From Sphingomonas sp. (GTDB lineage: Bacteria; Pseudomonadota; Alphaproteobacteria; Sphingomonadales; Sphingomonadaceae), in NCBI RefSeq assembly GCF_029239295.1, contig NZ_JAQZBC010000004.1, forward strand, positions 124,001 to 188,000: DNA of 64,000 nucleotides, given 5' to 3'. Positions 18,021-28,159 of the stretch are shown here, piece by piece; position 1 is the stretch's first letter, and each line of letters begins with the position of its first letter. Made by a program: the position numbers and the translations under genes. Below the pieces are notes generated by a model. The model saw only the letters and a program-made list of their open reading frames with translations. It was not told the origin of the DNA and made no database searches.

Positions 18021-18905
18021 ATGGCACGCGTTGCTTTCATCGGCCTCGGCAACATGGGCGGCGGGATGGCCGCTAACCTTGCCAAAGCGGGACATGACGT
18101 CCGCGCATTCGATCTGGATGCGGAGGCGCTTGACCGCGCCAAGCAGAGTGGGTGCCTGCCGGTTCAGAGCGCCGCGGATGCAGTGGTCGGTGCTGAGGCG
18201 GTCATCACAATGCTGCCGGCGGGCGCCCACGTTGCCGCGACCTACAAGGAAGCGGTGTTCGGGAATGCGGCGCCTTCCGCTGTGCTGATCGACTGTTCCA
18301 CGATCGATGTCGCGACCGCCCGTGAGCTTGCGGCGGCAGCCGCGGCGAAAGGGCTTGAGGCGGTCGATGCGCCCGTCTCCGGCGGCATTGCTGCGGCGAA
18401 TGGCGGCACCCTGACGTTCATGGTCGGCGGCACCGCCAACGGCTTTGAGCAAGCGCAGCCCTATCTGGAGGCGATGGGGCAGGCTGTGATCCACGCGGGC
18501 GAAAGCGGCGCGGGACAGGCCGTGAAGATGTGCAACAACCTGATCCTGGCGGGCACGATGATCGCCACCTGCGAGGGGCTGGCGCTGGCCGAGAAGCTGG
18601 GGCTGGATCTCCAGGTATTCTACGACATCGCCAGTAAGGCGACGGCGCAAAGCTGGTCGCTGAACACCTATTGCCCGGTGCCGGGTGTAGGGCCCGAGAG
18701 TCCGGCCGATCGCGGTTATCAAGGCGGTTTCGCGGCTGCGTTGATGCTGAAGGATCTCCGGCTTGCGATGGGGGCGGCGGATCAATCCGGGATCGACCTG
18801 CCATTCGGCAAACATGCGGCCGAGCTGTATGCCGCGTTCGCCGAAGGTGGGAACGCCAGCACCGACTTCTCCGGCATCATTCAAACGTTCCAGAATAAGC
18901 CATGA
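18021..18905 (+). CDS. mmsB: 3-hydroxyisobutyrate dehydrogenase
   Basis: This 294-residue protein starts at the ATG at 18021 with AGGAG upstream. It has the NAD-binding start VAFIGLGNMGGGMAANLAK, the substrate motif DAPVSGGIAAANGGTLTFM and the catalytic Lys in GAGQAVKMCNN. It oxidises 3-hydroxyisobutyrate to methylmalonate semialdehyde, the substrate of MmsA. It overlaps the next gene, a Gre-family factor, by 4 nt. Confidence 0.95.
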   Translation: MARVAFIGLGNMGGGMAANLAKAGHDVRAFDLDAEALDRAKQSGCLPVQSAADAVVGAEAVITMLPAGAHVAATYKEAVFGNAAPSAVLIDCSTIDVATARELAAAAAAKGLEAVDAPVSGGIAAANGGTLTFMVGGTANGFEQAQPYLEAMGQAVIHAGESGAGQAVKMCNNLILAGTMIATCEGLALAEKLGLDLQVFYDIASKATAQSWSLNTYCPVPGVGPESPADRGYQGGFAAALMLKDLRLAMGAADQSGIDLPFGKHAAELYAAFAEGGNASTDFSGIIQTFQNKP

Positions 18906-19360
18906 GCGTCGCGTTTCGACGCGAGAGCGACGAGGAGCACCTTGAGCCGCGGTTCGAACTGCCGCTGCCCAAAGGGCCGAACCTTGTCACCGAACGCGGG
19001 CTGGCGCTGATCAATGAACGCATTGCGGCGCTAACCGACGAACAGGCCGGCGCCGAGGAACCCAGGGCGAGCGAGATCGCGCGCGAGCTGCGCTATTGGA
19101 ACACGCGGCGGGTGACCGCGGTGGTGGCGCCGCGCCCTCCCGCGGATGAAGTTGCCTTTGGCAGCCGCGTTCGTTTCCGGCTGAATGGCAAGGAGCAGGA
19201 GATCGTCATCGTCGGCGATGACGAGGCAGACCCGGCAGCAGGCAAGATCGCCTTTTCTGCGCCGCTCGTCCGCGCGCTGTTGGGAGGGGCGGCCGATGAG
19301 GTTGTGCCGTTCAATGGTCGCGACGATGCGATCACGATCCTGGATGTTCGGCCCGATTGA
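18902..19360 (+). CDS. GreA/GreB-family protein with a shortened coiled coil
   Basis: This 152-residue protein has an extension of about 26 residues (MSVAFRRESDEEHLEPRFEL), then NLVTERGLALINERIAAL as the first coil helix. After a short tip come ASEIARELRYWNTRR and a typical C-terminal domain (FGSRVRFRLNGKEQEIVIVGDDEAD, AFSAPLVRALLG). The canonical tip DLKENAEY with its Asp/Glu pair, needed for transcript cleavage in GreA, is missing, and the coil is about ten residues short. It probably binds RNA polymerase's secondary channel, but cleavage activity is doubtful. It is coupled to mmsB by ATGA. Confidence 0.82.
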   Translation: MSVAFRRESDEEHLEPRFELPLPKGPNLVTERGLALINERIAALTDEQAGAEEPRASEIARELRYWNTRRVTAVVAPRPPADEVAFGSRVRFRLNGKEQEIVIVGDDEADPAAGKIAFSAPLVRALLGGAADEVVPFNGRDDAITILDVRPD

Positions 19361-19930
19361 GGGCGGCCATGCTGATCGGGTTTGGCGTACCGAGCGTTGG
19401 TGCGCTGGACCTGCGTCTTACCGTTCTTGTGAGTCGGAGTTTGAGCTGACGCAGTAGGGTAGTTGATCTCCCCGCGCCGCTGAAGGCGTTCGCAATCCTG
19501 CGGTGTCACGTCGCGGGCTTCGCCCCGATGCTTCCCTACGTAGCCCTGCTAGTCAGCTAAATCACCGTGATTACCTCGCAACGGTGAGGCTCGTTAGCGG
19601 CGCAGGTACCGCTAGGGTTGGGCTCTTACTCGGTGGAAGCGAGTCATCTCCTCTAAGGGGCGGATGGGGGGCGCTCGTCAGTCGAGACCTGACAAGGGTT
19701 GTGCTGCGCAGCATCACTTGCTGCGCTCGCCATCCGCAACGTTTCTGCCGCTCAGTATTTACGGGGGCAGCCTTGCTCTTGAGAAAGGCTTGCAGCGTTT
19801 CCTTTGGAGCGAATTTGGGATGCTGCTGTGCGAACGTGCAGCATGACACCGATGTCATGCGCGGGCGGCCTTGTTGCAGCGCCATATTAGATGCTGTACC
19901 GCAGAACGGAGATCTTGGCGGGGCAGCGCG
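19361..19930. other. 570-bp stretch without a recognisable gene
   Basis: No reading frame here resembles a known protein, and codon use does not look coding in any frame. The base composition looks lower in G+C than the neighbours by eye. It may be the remnant of an inserted element or a long leader for phaR. The only structure I can support is the pair of inverted repeats near its right end (19820-19860). Confidence 0.6.
19820..19860. promoter_or_regulatory. Two overlapping inverted repeats upstream of phaR, candidate operator
   Basis: ATGCTGC (19820-19826) is inverted as GCAGCAT (19838-19844). The second half overlaps another perfect repeat, GCATGACA-CCGA-TGTCATGC (19841-19860). They lie 71-111 bp before the phaR start. 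PhaR proteins of other alphaproteobacteria bind TGC-rich sites and repress their own gene, so self-regulation is a reasonable inference. A hairpin in a leader RNA is the alternative. Confidence 0.4.
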
Positions 19931-20473
19931 ATGAAGAAGCAGCACAGCATAGACGGCACGATTATCATCAAGAAGTATGCGAACAGGCGGCTCTACAACA
20001 CCGAAAGCTCTTCCTACATTACGCTCGAGCATCTCGCGGCGTTGACCCGAGAAGGACGCGAGTTCAAAGTCGTCGACGCCAAGACCGATGAAGATATCAC
20101 CCACGGCATCCTGACCCAGATTATCATGGAGGAGGAGGGCCGCGGCGATCAGCCAATGCTGCCGGTCAATTTCCTGCGACAGCTGATTTCCATGTACGGC
20201 GATTCAATGCAGGCGATGGTCCCGGGATATTTGGATGCCTCCATGGAGAGCTTTCGGCGGAACCAAGCTCAGTTCAAGTCTGCTGTGGAGGGGGCGTTCG
20301 CCGGATCGCCGTTCGCAGAAATGGCCAAGCGCAACATGGCGATGTTTGAAGCGGCAACCAGTGCGTTCAAGCCGCCCGCAACAGCCGCCCCGGCCGCCAG
20401 CAAGGACGATGAAATTGCCGCGTTGAAGGCGGAGTTATCGCGTCTCCAGGAGAAGGTGAACAAGCTGGGCTAA
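19931..20473 (+). CDS. phaR: Polyhydroxyalkanoate synthesis repressor PhaR
   Basis: This 180-residue protein starts at the ATG at 19931. The PHB/PHA accumulation regulator domain is clear: IIIKKYANRRLYNTESSSYITLEHLA, read as two joined segments, and DITHGILTQIIMEEE. The C-terminus ends in a short coiled coil (EIAALKAELSRLQEKVNKLG). PhaR senses polyhydroxyalkanoate granules and represses phasin and its own gene. No PHA synthase or phasin gene is in the window. Confidence 0.93.
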   Translation: MKKQHSIDGTIIIKKYANRRLYNTESSSYITLEHLAALTREGREFKVVDAKTDEDITHGILTQIIMEEEGRGDQPMLPVNFLRQLISMYGDSMQAMVPGYLDASMESFRRNQAQFKSAVEGAFAGSPFAEMAKRNMAMFEAATSAFKPPATAAPAASKDDEIAALKAELSRLQEKVNKLG

Positions 20474-20513
20474 GGCCCGGCCGCACCCGACCTCGCGACT
20501 GTTTCAGCGCGGA

Positions 20514-21287
20514 TCAGGAGGCAAGGCCGCTGCTGCTCCGTGCGTGATCGAGCATGAGCCGCACCCAGAGGAAGAGCGGAACGCCATCGTCGATGAACAC
20601 GTACGCGCCCGGTTCTTCGGCGACGTCCGCGATCAATTGATACCGGTCCCGCAACTCTTCTAACGCGTTTTGCGGGTCAGTGAGTTCACGAGTAAGCTGT
20701 GCTTTTGGCAGCCGAAAACTGTTGGTGAGCGAGATCTGGGCGAGGCTTCCCAGTACGCGCTGCCGGCCGTCCCTAGCGGCTTCGTCCAGGCGGAGCCGGG
20801 TGACCGGGGCAATCCGCAGCTCGAGATGGTCGAGCACTTGTCCAAGCCCCTTTTCGACATCGCTGTGATCGACGTTGGCCGATTGACGCTCAAGCGCCGC
20901 GAAGCCGGCATGTTGCGCAATAAGGCTTGCGAGATAGGGGAGGCCCAGCGCGGCCAAGCTGATCAACTGGAGCGCCTTGGGTGTGTAACTCATGCCGCTC
21001 GCCTGCTGCCCGGCTTCGATCAGTTCGGCGATCTCAGCCTGCGCCATGTTGGGTAGAAGCAGGCCGAGAATATTGCGCCTTATCGAGGGCACATGCTCAA
21101 TGATCTCGGTCAAATTCTGCGCCACGCCAGCGATGATCAATTGCACTCGGCTGCCGCGATCGGACAGGTTCTTGATGAGTTCAGCGATTGATCGGCGTAG
21201 ATCCGCGTCTCCCGCGCGATCGAATTCGTCGATTACGATCAATAGCCTTGTTCCGGCCAGTCGGTCAAAGATGTCGCTGACGAGACG
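20514..21287 (-). pseudogene. 3' fragment of an AAA ATPase, N-terminus missing
   Basis: The reading frame gives the Walker B segment LLIVIDEFDRAGDADLRR, a sensor-like stretch VQLIIAGVAQNLTEII, and helical C-terminal parts to ASSSGLAS at the stop. The P-loop half that should precede it is absent. The frame meets a stop at 21288-21290, and upstream DNA belongs to an unrelated beta-helix gene on the same strand. The remaining frame begins at a TTG or internal codon and is unlikely to bind ATP. Relatives of this ATPase are found in exopolysaccharide/exosortase loci, which fits the neighbouring remnants. Confidence 0.75.
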
Positions 21288-21652
21288 TCATGGACACGGT
21301 GGAAAACGAAGCCGTGCTGGACGGCCGAGCCCGCGCTTTGCAGCGTCAGCTGCGAGAGGGTAAGGTTGCTGCTGTCGCGCAGGGTGATGCCGGTCAGGAT
21401 TGCAGGATCCGATGGATTGCGCGACACCAGCGTGACCGGGCGGGCGGGATTGATCCCGCGTATGTTGAACGGCGGAAAGATTCCGGGCGCGAGCTGGATA
21501 CGCTCTCCGCCGCGCGCCCGGCGGATCGCGGCGATCAGTTGCGGTGTCGTTCGGACGAGCAAATCGCGGGATGTCGGCGCGGGCACGGCGGAGGAGCAAG
21601 CCAGGAAGGTCGCGGCTAGGCCGACGACGGAAGGGATGATGTGTCCGGGCAT
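21288..21652 (-). pseudogene. 5' fragment of a right-handed beta-helix lipoprotein
   Basis: The start MPGHIIPSVVGLAATFLAC has a signal segment with a lipobox. About 100 residues of beta-helix protein follow (LVRTTPQLIAAIRRARGGE, IQLAPGIFPPFNIRGIN, PVTLVSRNPSDPAILTG, SNLTLSQLTLQSAGSAV). After HRVHDV the frame runs into the AAA ATPase sequence out of phase and stops at 21239-21241. The fused product would have 137 residues and no complete helix. This marks a deletion joining two genes near position 21288. Confidence 0.75.
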
Positions 21653-21807
21653 GACGGCGTGATCCTGCCCCCTCCCTTGGGGCTGCGCCTATGTATCCCC
21701 GCTAGTCGGCCGCGGGCAGGAATTGGTGCAGAAACGGATCAACCTCGCACCACGGCGGATCGGATGCCCGGTATCTGACGACGCAGGCTGAAAGCGGGAG
21801 GGGCAGA

Positions 21808-22651
21808 TTGATCGGGGCACTGCGGAATGGGATGCTGAGCCCGCTCTACGGCCGTCGGCGGACGCACCGCTGGTACCTACGCCTCATCAACCGATGGGAC
21901 GGGGGCGAACTGCGATCACGACATCTGCGTGCCATGCTCCTGCGGCGGCATGGCGTGTCCGTCGGCGACTATTCCTACGGACCCATCCTGCGGCCGGGGC
22001 TGCTGCCGGGCGGCAGCATCGTCGGGCGATGGTGTTCGGTGGGGCAGGGCCTGATCGCGACGGCGGGACCATCCGATCGCGCGGATGACCCAGCATCCGT
22101 TCTTCTACAACGCCAAGCTGGGGCATGTCGCGCACGACACGATCGGCGCCGAGGAGGAGAACCCGCTGCGGATCGGAAACGACGTGTGGATCGGCGATCG
22201 GGTGACGATCGTGGGTGGCTGCCGATCGGTGGGTGATGGCGCGGTGATCGCGGCGGGCGCGGTGGTCACGCGCGATGTGGCGCCCTTTTCCATCGTGGGC
22301 GGTGTGCCGGCGCGGGTGATCGGCCAGCGATTTTCGCCGGAGGTCGCTGCGACGATCGCGCGATCGCGATGGTGGGCGTTCGATCTGGATGTGGTGGCCG
22401 GCTGGGGCGATGCGCTGATGCAGCCGATGACCCTGGAGGCGGCGGCCGCGCTGCTGTTGCGGTGCGAGCAGGCCCGAGGAAAGGCCGCTACGCCCCGGCA
22501 GGAGCGTAGCGGCGGTAGTGCGATTACCGGGTCTGCATCCGCAGGCCGATGCGGAACTGACGACCTAGCAGGTCCGAATAGGTGCTGTTCGCAGCCAGGC
22601 CCGTTTCCGGAAGCAGCAGCGGCCAACGATCGAACAGGTTGGTCACGTTGA
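21808..22651 (+). pseudogene. Hexapeptide-repeat O-acetyltransferase (CatB-like), frameshifted
   Basis: The first frame (TTG at 21808) gives YLRLINRWDGGELRS, YGPILRPGLLPGGSIVGR and WCSVGQGLI. The expected continuation [18 protein letters not shown] appears in the next frame, so a frameshift lies between about 22054 and 22066. The second frame carries the left-handed beta-helix core ([41 protein letters not shown]). Its normal stop also seems lost, because it runs into the antisense 3' end of the TonB receptor gene. A sequencing error could explain the shift. Such enzymes acetylate sugars in polysaccharide loci. Confidence 0.72.
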
Positions 22652-25553
22652 CGAAGAACTGAGCGTCGGCATCGCCGAAGCGGACCTTCTGCGTCACGTT
22701 GAGATCCGCGTAGAACACGCCCGAGACGCGGTTCACGTCATAGGTGGGCCGCTGCGGCGTCGAGATCGGGCACCCGCTGGTGCATTCGATGCCGGTCGCG
22801 ACATATTTGCCCGAGCTGACGCCGCGGCCAGTGGCCGTGATGGCGAAGTTCGGCGTGTCGTAGGTGGCGGTGAAACGGTAGATCCAGTCCGGAGTGGTCG
22901 ACTGGCCGCCGTTCACGCCGACCGAATTGGCGATCACCGCCTGTGGCACGCCGCTGTCGAGGATGTTGTCGATGTAGCGCGTGGCGACACCGCGCAGCGT
23001 CAGGTTCCCCTCGGTATCGCCGAACAGGCGATCGAGCGGGAGGCGGTACGATGCGTCGATATCGACGCCGCGCACGACCTGGCTCGCCGCGTTGAACGGC
23101 TGGGTGCGGATGAGGAGGTACGGCTGCCCCGGCACCGAGCGAGCGGGATCCTCGGAGATCGCCCCGCAGAGCCGCTCGTTGCCGGCGTTGCACAGGTTCA
23201 GGATGTCCTGCGCGCTGAACGTGGTGATGCCGTCCTTGATGTCGATATCGAAGTAATCGACCGACAGCGCGAAGCCGGGGATGAAGCGCGGCGTCAGCAC
23301 GACACCGGCGTTCCACGAATTCGACTTTTCCACGCCGAGACGCGGGTTGCCCGTGACGAGGCCGGAATAGCCGAAGCTGGCCGGGCCATTGGCACCATCG
23401 GCGGTGTAGGCCGGGTTGCGCACCGAATCGCTGTTGGCGGAACCGCCCTGATACAGTTCGTTCAAATTAGGTGCGCGAATGTCACGCGAGCGGGTGACGC
23501 GAACACGGAAGTCGTCGATCGGCTGCCAGGTGGCGCCGGCCTTCCACGTGGTGACATAGCCAGCCGTGGAATAGTCGGTCGCGCGGACTGCGCCGTTGAA
23601 CTCGAGACCGGCGCCCAGCGGGACCACGGTTTCGAGGTAGACTTCCTTCACATTGTAGCTGCCGTTGGTGGGCAGGTAGTTGCCGACCGACCAGGCGTTC
23701 GACGTGGTCGGCAGGCCGGCAGCGTTGGTCGTGGCGATCGGCTGGAACTCGGTCGGCACGAAGCCGCGGATCTTTTCCTCGCGATATTCGGCACCGACCG
23801 CGACGCTGACGTCGCCCGCCCAGGTGCGGAACGGCGCGACTGACACGTTGAAGCCGGCGTTATACTGTTCGACCACTTCGTCGCGGTACGGATCGCCCAA
23901 CACGTAGTTGAAGGCGGCCGGATTGGCGACGCCAAGACCCAGCCGGTTGAGCGGGACGCAGTTCGGATCATTGTTGTTCGGATTGGTGTCGACGTTGATC
24001 GCGCACTGGATCGAGCCGGCCGCGAAGCCGCTGCCGGCCGGGGCGAACACCGCGTTGGTGGCGTTGGCCATCCGGCTGATGTTCATGATGTTGCGCAGCT
24101 GCTCCCGCAGATCGGCGCGGCCGTACTGACCGAAGATGTTCCAGGTGGCGTTGTTGCCGAACATCTCGGTGCTGCCCTCTGCACCGATGGCGTAACGCTG
24201 CACCTCGCGCTTGTTGTTGATCGCGCGGAACGGCAGGTCCGCGGCGCTCGTGGCGAGGGTGACGCCGGTGATGCCGGTCAGCGCCGCCGGGCCGAGCGTG
24301 TTGTAGAGGAACGCGTTGCAGCTGGCCGCAACCGGCACGGTGGTGCAGCCGGTCGCGTTGAGCGCGATGCCGGTCTGCAGGTTCGGGCCGGCGTTGAAGA
24401 AGATCTCCTGCCAGTTGTACGACCCTTCGGCGAACACTTCGATATCGTCGGCGATCTCGTAGCTGGCGCGCGCGAAGAGGCCGCGGCGATCATCCTCGGG
24501 GCTGAGGCCGATACGGCGGCCGGTATCGTTGACGCGCCAGTCGCCGCCCTGCGTCAGGGTCGGCGGGGCGGTGCCGGTCGGCGACGGGAAGGTGAGGGGG
24601 CCATATTGATATTGGCCGACAGCACCGTTGAAGCCGAAATAGGTGCCGCGCAGGCTGTTCGCGCGGGCACCGGTGGAGCCGGTGATGAGACCGCCGGGCG
24701 TGGAGTTTGCCGCGCCGACCTGGCGACGGATCAGGAACTGCGGCTCGCTGCTGTTGGCGGACCAGTTCGGATTCTGGATGCGGACGTAACCGGTGGCGTT
24801 CCAGTCGCGATCAACGCGGAAGATGCCGTCCTGATGCGCGAGTTCTGCGTTCAGCAGCAGGTGGCCACGACCTTCGCTGCCCCAGGCGAGGCCGCCGGTG
24901 ACGCTGAACGAATAGTTGCCGCCGTCACCCTTCTCGGTGATGCCGCTGTCGATCGCGACCTTGAGGCCGGTGTACTTCTTGTCGAGGACGAAGTTCACCA
25001 CGCCGGCGACCGCGTCCGAGCCATAAGCGGAGGAAGCACCGCCAGTGACGACCTCAACGCTCTTGATCAGCGCCTGCGGGATCGTGTTGACGTCGACCAG
25101 GCCTGTGACGGTCGAGGCGACCGAGCGGCGGCCGTCGAGCAGCACCAGCGTGCGCGTTTCACCCAGGTTGCGCAGGTTCAGCGCGTTGATGCCGGCCTGT
25201 CCGCTGGAAAGGTTGAGGCGCGAGTTGGCCGGACGGGTGGAGCCCGCGAGCGCCGGCAGCTGATTGACGAAATCCGCGACGTTGTTCGACGGCGAGGAGC
25301 TCTGGATTTCCTGCTGCGTCAGAACGGTCAGCGGCGTGGGCGCCTGGAAGCCGTCGCGCACGATGCGCGTGCCGGTGACGACCACGTCCGGGCCGTTGCC
25401 ATCGGTGCCGGTATCCGGTGCCGGATCACCGATCTGCGCCGTGGCGGTGCTGGACGGCTGGGTCTGTGCCGCAGCCGGCATCGCCAGACCGGATGCGAGC
25501 GCAAGAAGCGCCGTCCCGCCGAGCATTGTTCTGGACAAGATAATATCACGCAC
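22524..25553 (-). CDS. TonB-dependent receptor, large outer-membrane transporter
   Basis: This 1009-residue protein has a signal peptide ([20 protein letters not shown]), a plug domain beginning [15 protein letters not shown] with [19 protein letters not shown] and [20 protein letters not shown], and a long beta-barrel ending in [14 protein letters not shown]. This plug style is common in sphingomonad receptors that take up peptides or glycans. It is divergent from the penicillin-acylase and D-aminoacylase genes, with a 272-bp shared upstream region, so uptake of N-acyl amino acids or wall peptides is a plausible role. Substrate cannot be read from sequence. Confidence 0.93.
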   Translation of the reverse strand: MRDIILSRTMLGGTALLALASGLAMPAAAQTQPSSTATAQIGDPAPDTGTDGNGPDVVVTGTRIVRDGFQAPTPLTVLTQQEIQSSSPSNNVADFVNQLPALAGSTRPANSRLNLSSGQAGINALNLRNLGETRTLVLLDGRRSVASTVTGLVDVNTIPQALIKSVEVVTGGASSAYGSDAVAGVVNFVLDKKYTGLKVAIDSGITEKGDGGNYSFSVTGGLAWGSEGRGHLLLNAELAHQDGIFRVDRDWNATGYVRIQNPNWSANSSEPQFLIRRQVGAANSTPGGLITGSTGARANSLRGTYFGFNGAVGQYQYGPLTFPSPTGTAPPTLTQGGDWRVNDTGRRIGLSPEDDRRGLFARASYEIADDIEVFAEGSYNWQEIFFNAGPNLQTGIALNATGCTTVPVAASCNAFLYNTLGPAALTGITGVTLATSAADLPFRAINNKREVQRYAIGAEGSTEMFGNNATWNIFGQYGRADLREQLRNIMNISRMANATNAVFAPAGSGFAAGSIQCAINVDTNPNNNDPNCVPLNRLGLGVANPAAFNYVLGDPYRDEVVEQYNAGFNVSVAPFRTWAGDVSVAVGAEYREEKIRGFVPTEFQPIATTNAAGLPTTSNAWSVGNYLPTNGSYNVKEVYLETVVPLGAGLEFNGAVRATDYSTAGYVTTWKAGATWQPIDDFRVRVTRSRDIRAPNLNELYQGGSANSDSVRNPAYTADGANGPASFGYSGLVTGNPRLGVEKSNSWNAGVVLTPRFIPGFALSVDYFDIDIKDGITTFSAQDILNLCNAGNERLCGAISEDPARSVPGQPYLLIRTQPFNAASQVVRGVDIDASYRLPLDRLFGDTEGNLTLRGVATRYIDNILDSGVPQAVIANSVGVNGGQSTTPDWIYRFTATYDTPNFAITATGRGVSSGKYVATGIECTSGCPISTPQRPTYDVNRVSGVFYADLNVTQKVRFGDADAQFFVNVTNLFDRWPLLLPETGLAANSTYSDLLGRQFRIGLRMQTR

Positions 25554-25825
25554 GTGCCGTCCCCCGAAAGCTTAGTAACCTGTGCCTACCTGCATGCGTC
25601 ATGCTGTTGTCGCAGATCGCCGATAGGTTGGAAGGTGCCGGTACGAGCAGAAAGCCGTCAAGTGAAGATCGGCCTACCTGTGTTTGTCGATCCATAGATC
25701 GGGCATATGGGTCGCCCCCGACCGGGTCTGCATAACCGCTCGCTATGAGACGCGACCTGCTTGTCATGGACGGCCCGCCGCCGAGGGGGTTAGCCTGTGG
25801 CGGGACCCACGACGAAAGGATAGCA

Positions 25826-28159
25826 ATGCTCGACCGGCGCCTATTTCTGCTTGGTTCGGCGGCGACCGTGCTGGTGTCTGCCGCCTGCCACGGCCAGTCG
25901 GTACCGGCGACAGCACCGACCCGCGTGGCGGGGCTTTCGGCACCGATCGAGATCATCGACGATCGCTGGGGCGTGCCGCATATCCGCGCGCAGACTAAGG
26001 CGGATGCGTTTTTCGGACAGGGCTATGTCGTGGCGCGCGACCGACTGTTCCAGATCGACCTGGCGCATCGCCGCGAACTGGGCCGGATGGCGGAAGCGTT
26101 CGGGCCGGATTTTGCCAAGCATGATGCCGTCGCCCGACTGTTCCATTATCGCGGCGACCTGGACGCCGAGCTGGCGCGCGTACCCAAGGAAGTTCGCGAC
26201 TGCGTGGCCGGATATGTCGCAGGCATCAATGCGCGGATCGCCGAGGTCGAGAAGGACCCGAGCCTATTGCCGCCGGAATATCGCATCCTGGGGGTGACGC
26301 CGCTGCGCTGGGACATCCGCGATCTGGTGCGCGCGCGGGGCAGCTCAATCGGCAATGCCGACGACGAGATCCGCCGTGCGAAACTGGCCGCGCTCGGCAT
26401 GCTGGAGCTGGACGCGGTGATCGCGCCGCTGCGGCCGACGTGGAAGCTGGCCGTGCCGGAGGGGCTGGACCCGTCAAAGGTGAGTGATGCGGATCTGGGC
26501 GTGCTTCAGCTGGGACGGCTGCCGTTCGGACCCGACACGCCGACGCGTGAGCCAGAAGAGGATCTGGACCGCGCGCAGGCGGGGTCGAACGCCTGGACCG
26601 TCGCTGGCAGCCGCACCAGCACTGGCCGCCCCATTCTGGCCAATGATCCGCATCTGGGGATCGGCGGGTTCGGGCCGCGGCATGTGGCGCATCTGACCGC
26701 GCCGGGTCTCGACGTGATTGGCGGTGGCGCGCCTGGACTGCCCGGCATCATGCAGGGGCATACCGACCGTTTCGCCTTTGGCCGGACCAATTTCCATATC
26801 GACCAGCAGGATCTGTTCGTCCTGGAGCTGGATCCCAACGATCCCGAGCGGTACCGCCACGACGGCGGCTGGAAGCGGTTCGAGCGGGTGGAGGAGACGA
26901 TCCCGGTCAAGGACGGTCCGCCGCAGAAGGTGGTCCTGCGCTACGCGGTACAGGGCCCGGTGATCATGCACGATCCGGCGGCGCGCCGGGCGACGGTGCT
27001 CGGGTCGATCGGGATGCAGCCCGGCGGGTTCGGATCGTTCGCGATGGTGGCGATCAACCTGTCGCGCGACTGGAACAGCCTGAAGGAAGCGTTCAAGCTG
27101 CACCCGTCGCCCACCAACCTGCATTATGCCGACGTTGACGGGAACCACGGCTGGCAAGTGATCGGCTTCGTTCCGCAGCGCAAGAAGGGCGACGGGCTGA
27201 TGCCGGTGCCGGGCGACGGGCGCTACGACTGGAACAGCTATCGCGATTTCCGCGTGCTGCCGAGCGAGTTCAACCCGTCCAAGGGCTGGTTCGCATCTGC
27301 CAACCAGAACAACCTGCCGGCGAATTGGCCGCGCGATCGCATTCCGGCGTTCTCGTTCCGCGACCCTTATCGTTACGAGCGCGTCGCCGAGGTGCTGGCA
27401 TCGCAGCCGCGCCATTCGGTGGCGGACAGCGTGGCATTGCAGTTCGACACGCTGTCGACGCCGGCCAAGCAGTTCCTGGCGTTGCTACCCAAGCAGCCGT
27501 CCGCGGGTGCGGCCCCGGCGGTGAAGATGCTGTCGGGGTGGGACGCGAAGCTGGACAAGGATAGCGGCGCGGCGGCGCTGTACGAGATCGTGTGGCGTGA
27601 CCTGGGCAAGCGGATGCTGGCGGCCATCGTGCCGGAGCAGGCGAAGGAGCTGGTGGACGAGATCGCACCATCCGAGCTGCTGCGCCGTGCGGCAAGCCGG
27701 CCGGCGATGGTGGACGAGGCGCTGGCGAGCGGCTGGGCCGAGGCGCAGCGACTGATGGGCAGCGATCCATCAGCCTGGCGCTGGGGCACGTTGCACCAGG
27801 TGCGGATCGCGCATCCGCTGTCGAGCATCCCGGCCATCGCCGCGGCGTTCCCCCCGATTGAGGGCGAGGGATCGGGCGGCGACAGCTATACCGTCATGGC
27901 GCGTTGGCTGGGCAATGGCCCGGGCTGGCGCACCGGCGGCGGGGCGAGCTACCTGCATGTGATCGACGTGGGCGACTGGGACAAATCGGTGATGCTGAAC
28001 CTGCCGGGGCAGTCGAACGACCCGCGCTCGCCGCATTACCGCGATCAATATGCGCCGTGGATCAAGGGCGAAATGCAGCCGATGCCGTTCAGCCGCGCCG
28101 CGGTGGACGCGGTGGCGGTCAGCCGTTCGACGCTGACGCCGCAGGGGAAGGGCAAGTGA
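25826..28159 (+). CDS. Penicillin acylase family N-terminal-nucleophile hydrolase
   Basis: This 777-residue protein starts at the ATG at 25826 (AAAGGA just upstream). The N-terminus LFLLGSAATVLVSAAC has a lipobox, so it should be exported. The chain order is typical: an alpha chain (ISTPIEIIDDRWGVPHIRA-like start), a spacer, then autocleavage before Ser254 in QAGSNAWTVAG, with ANDPHLG after it. The new N-terminal Ser cleaves amide bonds of acylated amines such as penicillins, acyl-homoserine lactones or N-acyl amino acids. It is linked by a TGATG overlap to a D-aminoacylase, which favours N-acyl amino acids or peptides. Confidence 0.92.
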   Translation: MLDRRLFLLGSAATVLVSAACHGQSVPATAPTRVAGLSAPIEIIDDRWGVPHIRAQTKADAFFGQGYVVARDRLFQIDLAHRRELGRMAEAFGPDFAKHDAVARLFHYRGDLDAELARVPKEVRDCVAGYVAGINARIAEVEKDPSLLPPEYRILGVTPLRWDIRDLVRARGSSIGNADDEIRRAKLAALGMLELDAVIAPLRPTWKLAVPEGLDPSKVSDADLGVLQLGRLPFGPDTPTREPEEDLDRAQAGSNAWTVAGSRTSTGRPILANDPHLGIGGFGPRHVAHLTAPGLDVIGGGAPGLPGIMQGHTDRFAFGRTNFHIDQQDLFVLELDPNDPERYRHDGGWKRFERVEETIPVKDGPPQKVVLRYAVQGPVIMHDPAARRATVLGSIGMQPGGFGSFAMVAINLSRDWNSLKEAFKLHPSPTNLHYADVDGNHGWQVIGFVPQRKKGDGLMPVPGDGRYDWNSYRDFRVLPSEFNPSKGWFASANQNNLPANWPRDRIPAFSFRDPYRYERVAEVLASQPRHSVADSVALQFDTLSTPAKQFLALLPKQPSAGAAPAVKMLSGWDAKLDKDSGAAALYEIVWRDLGKRMLAAIVPEQAKELVDEIAPSELLRRAASRPAMVDEALASGWAEAQRLMGSDPSAWRWGTLHQVRIAHPLSSIPAIAAAFPPIEGEGSGGDSYTVMARWLGNGPGWRTGGGASYLHVIDVGDWDKSVMLNLPGQSNDPRSPHYRDQYAPWIKGEMQPMPFSRAAVDAVAVSRSTLTPQGKGK

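Noticed and set aside
19503..19934. Open frame of 143 codons in the gap before phaR
   Set aside because: Its composition is unlike the real genes here (Cys and Arg runs), it has no ribosome binding site, and it overlaps the phaR start.
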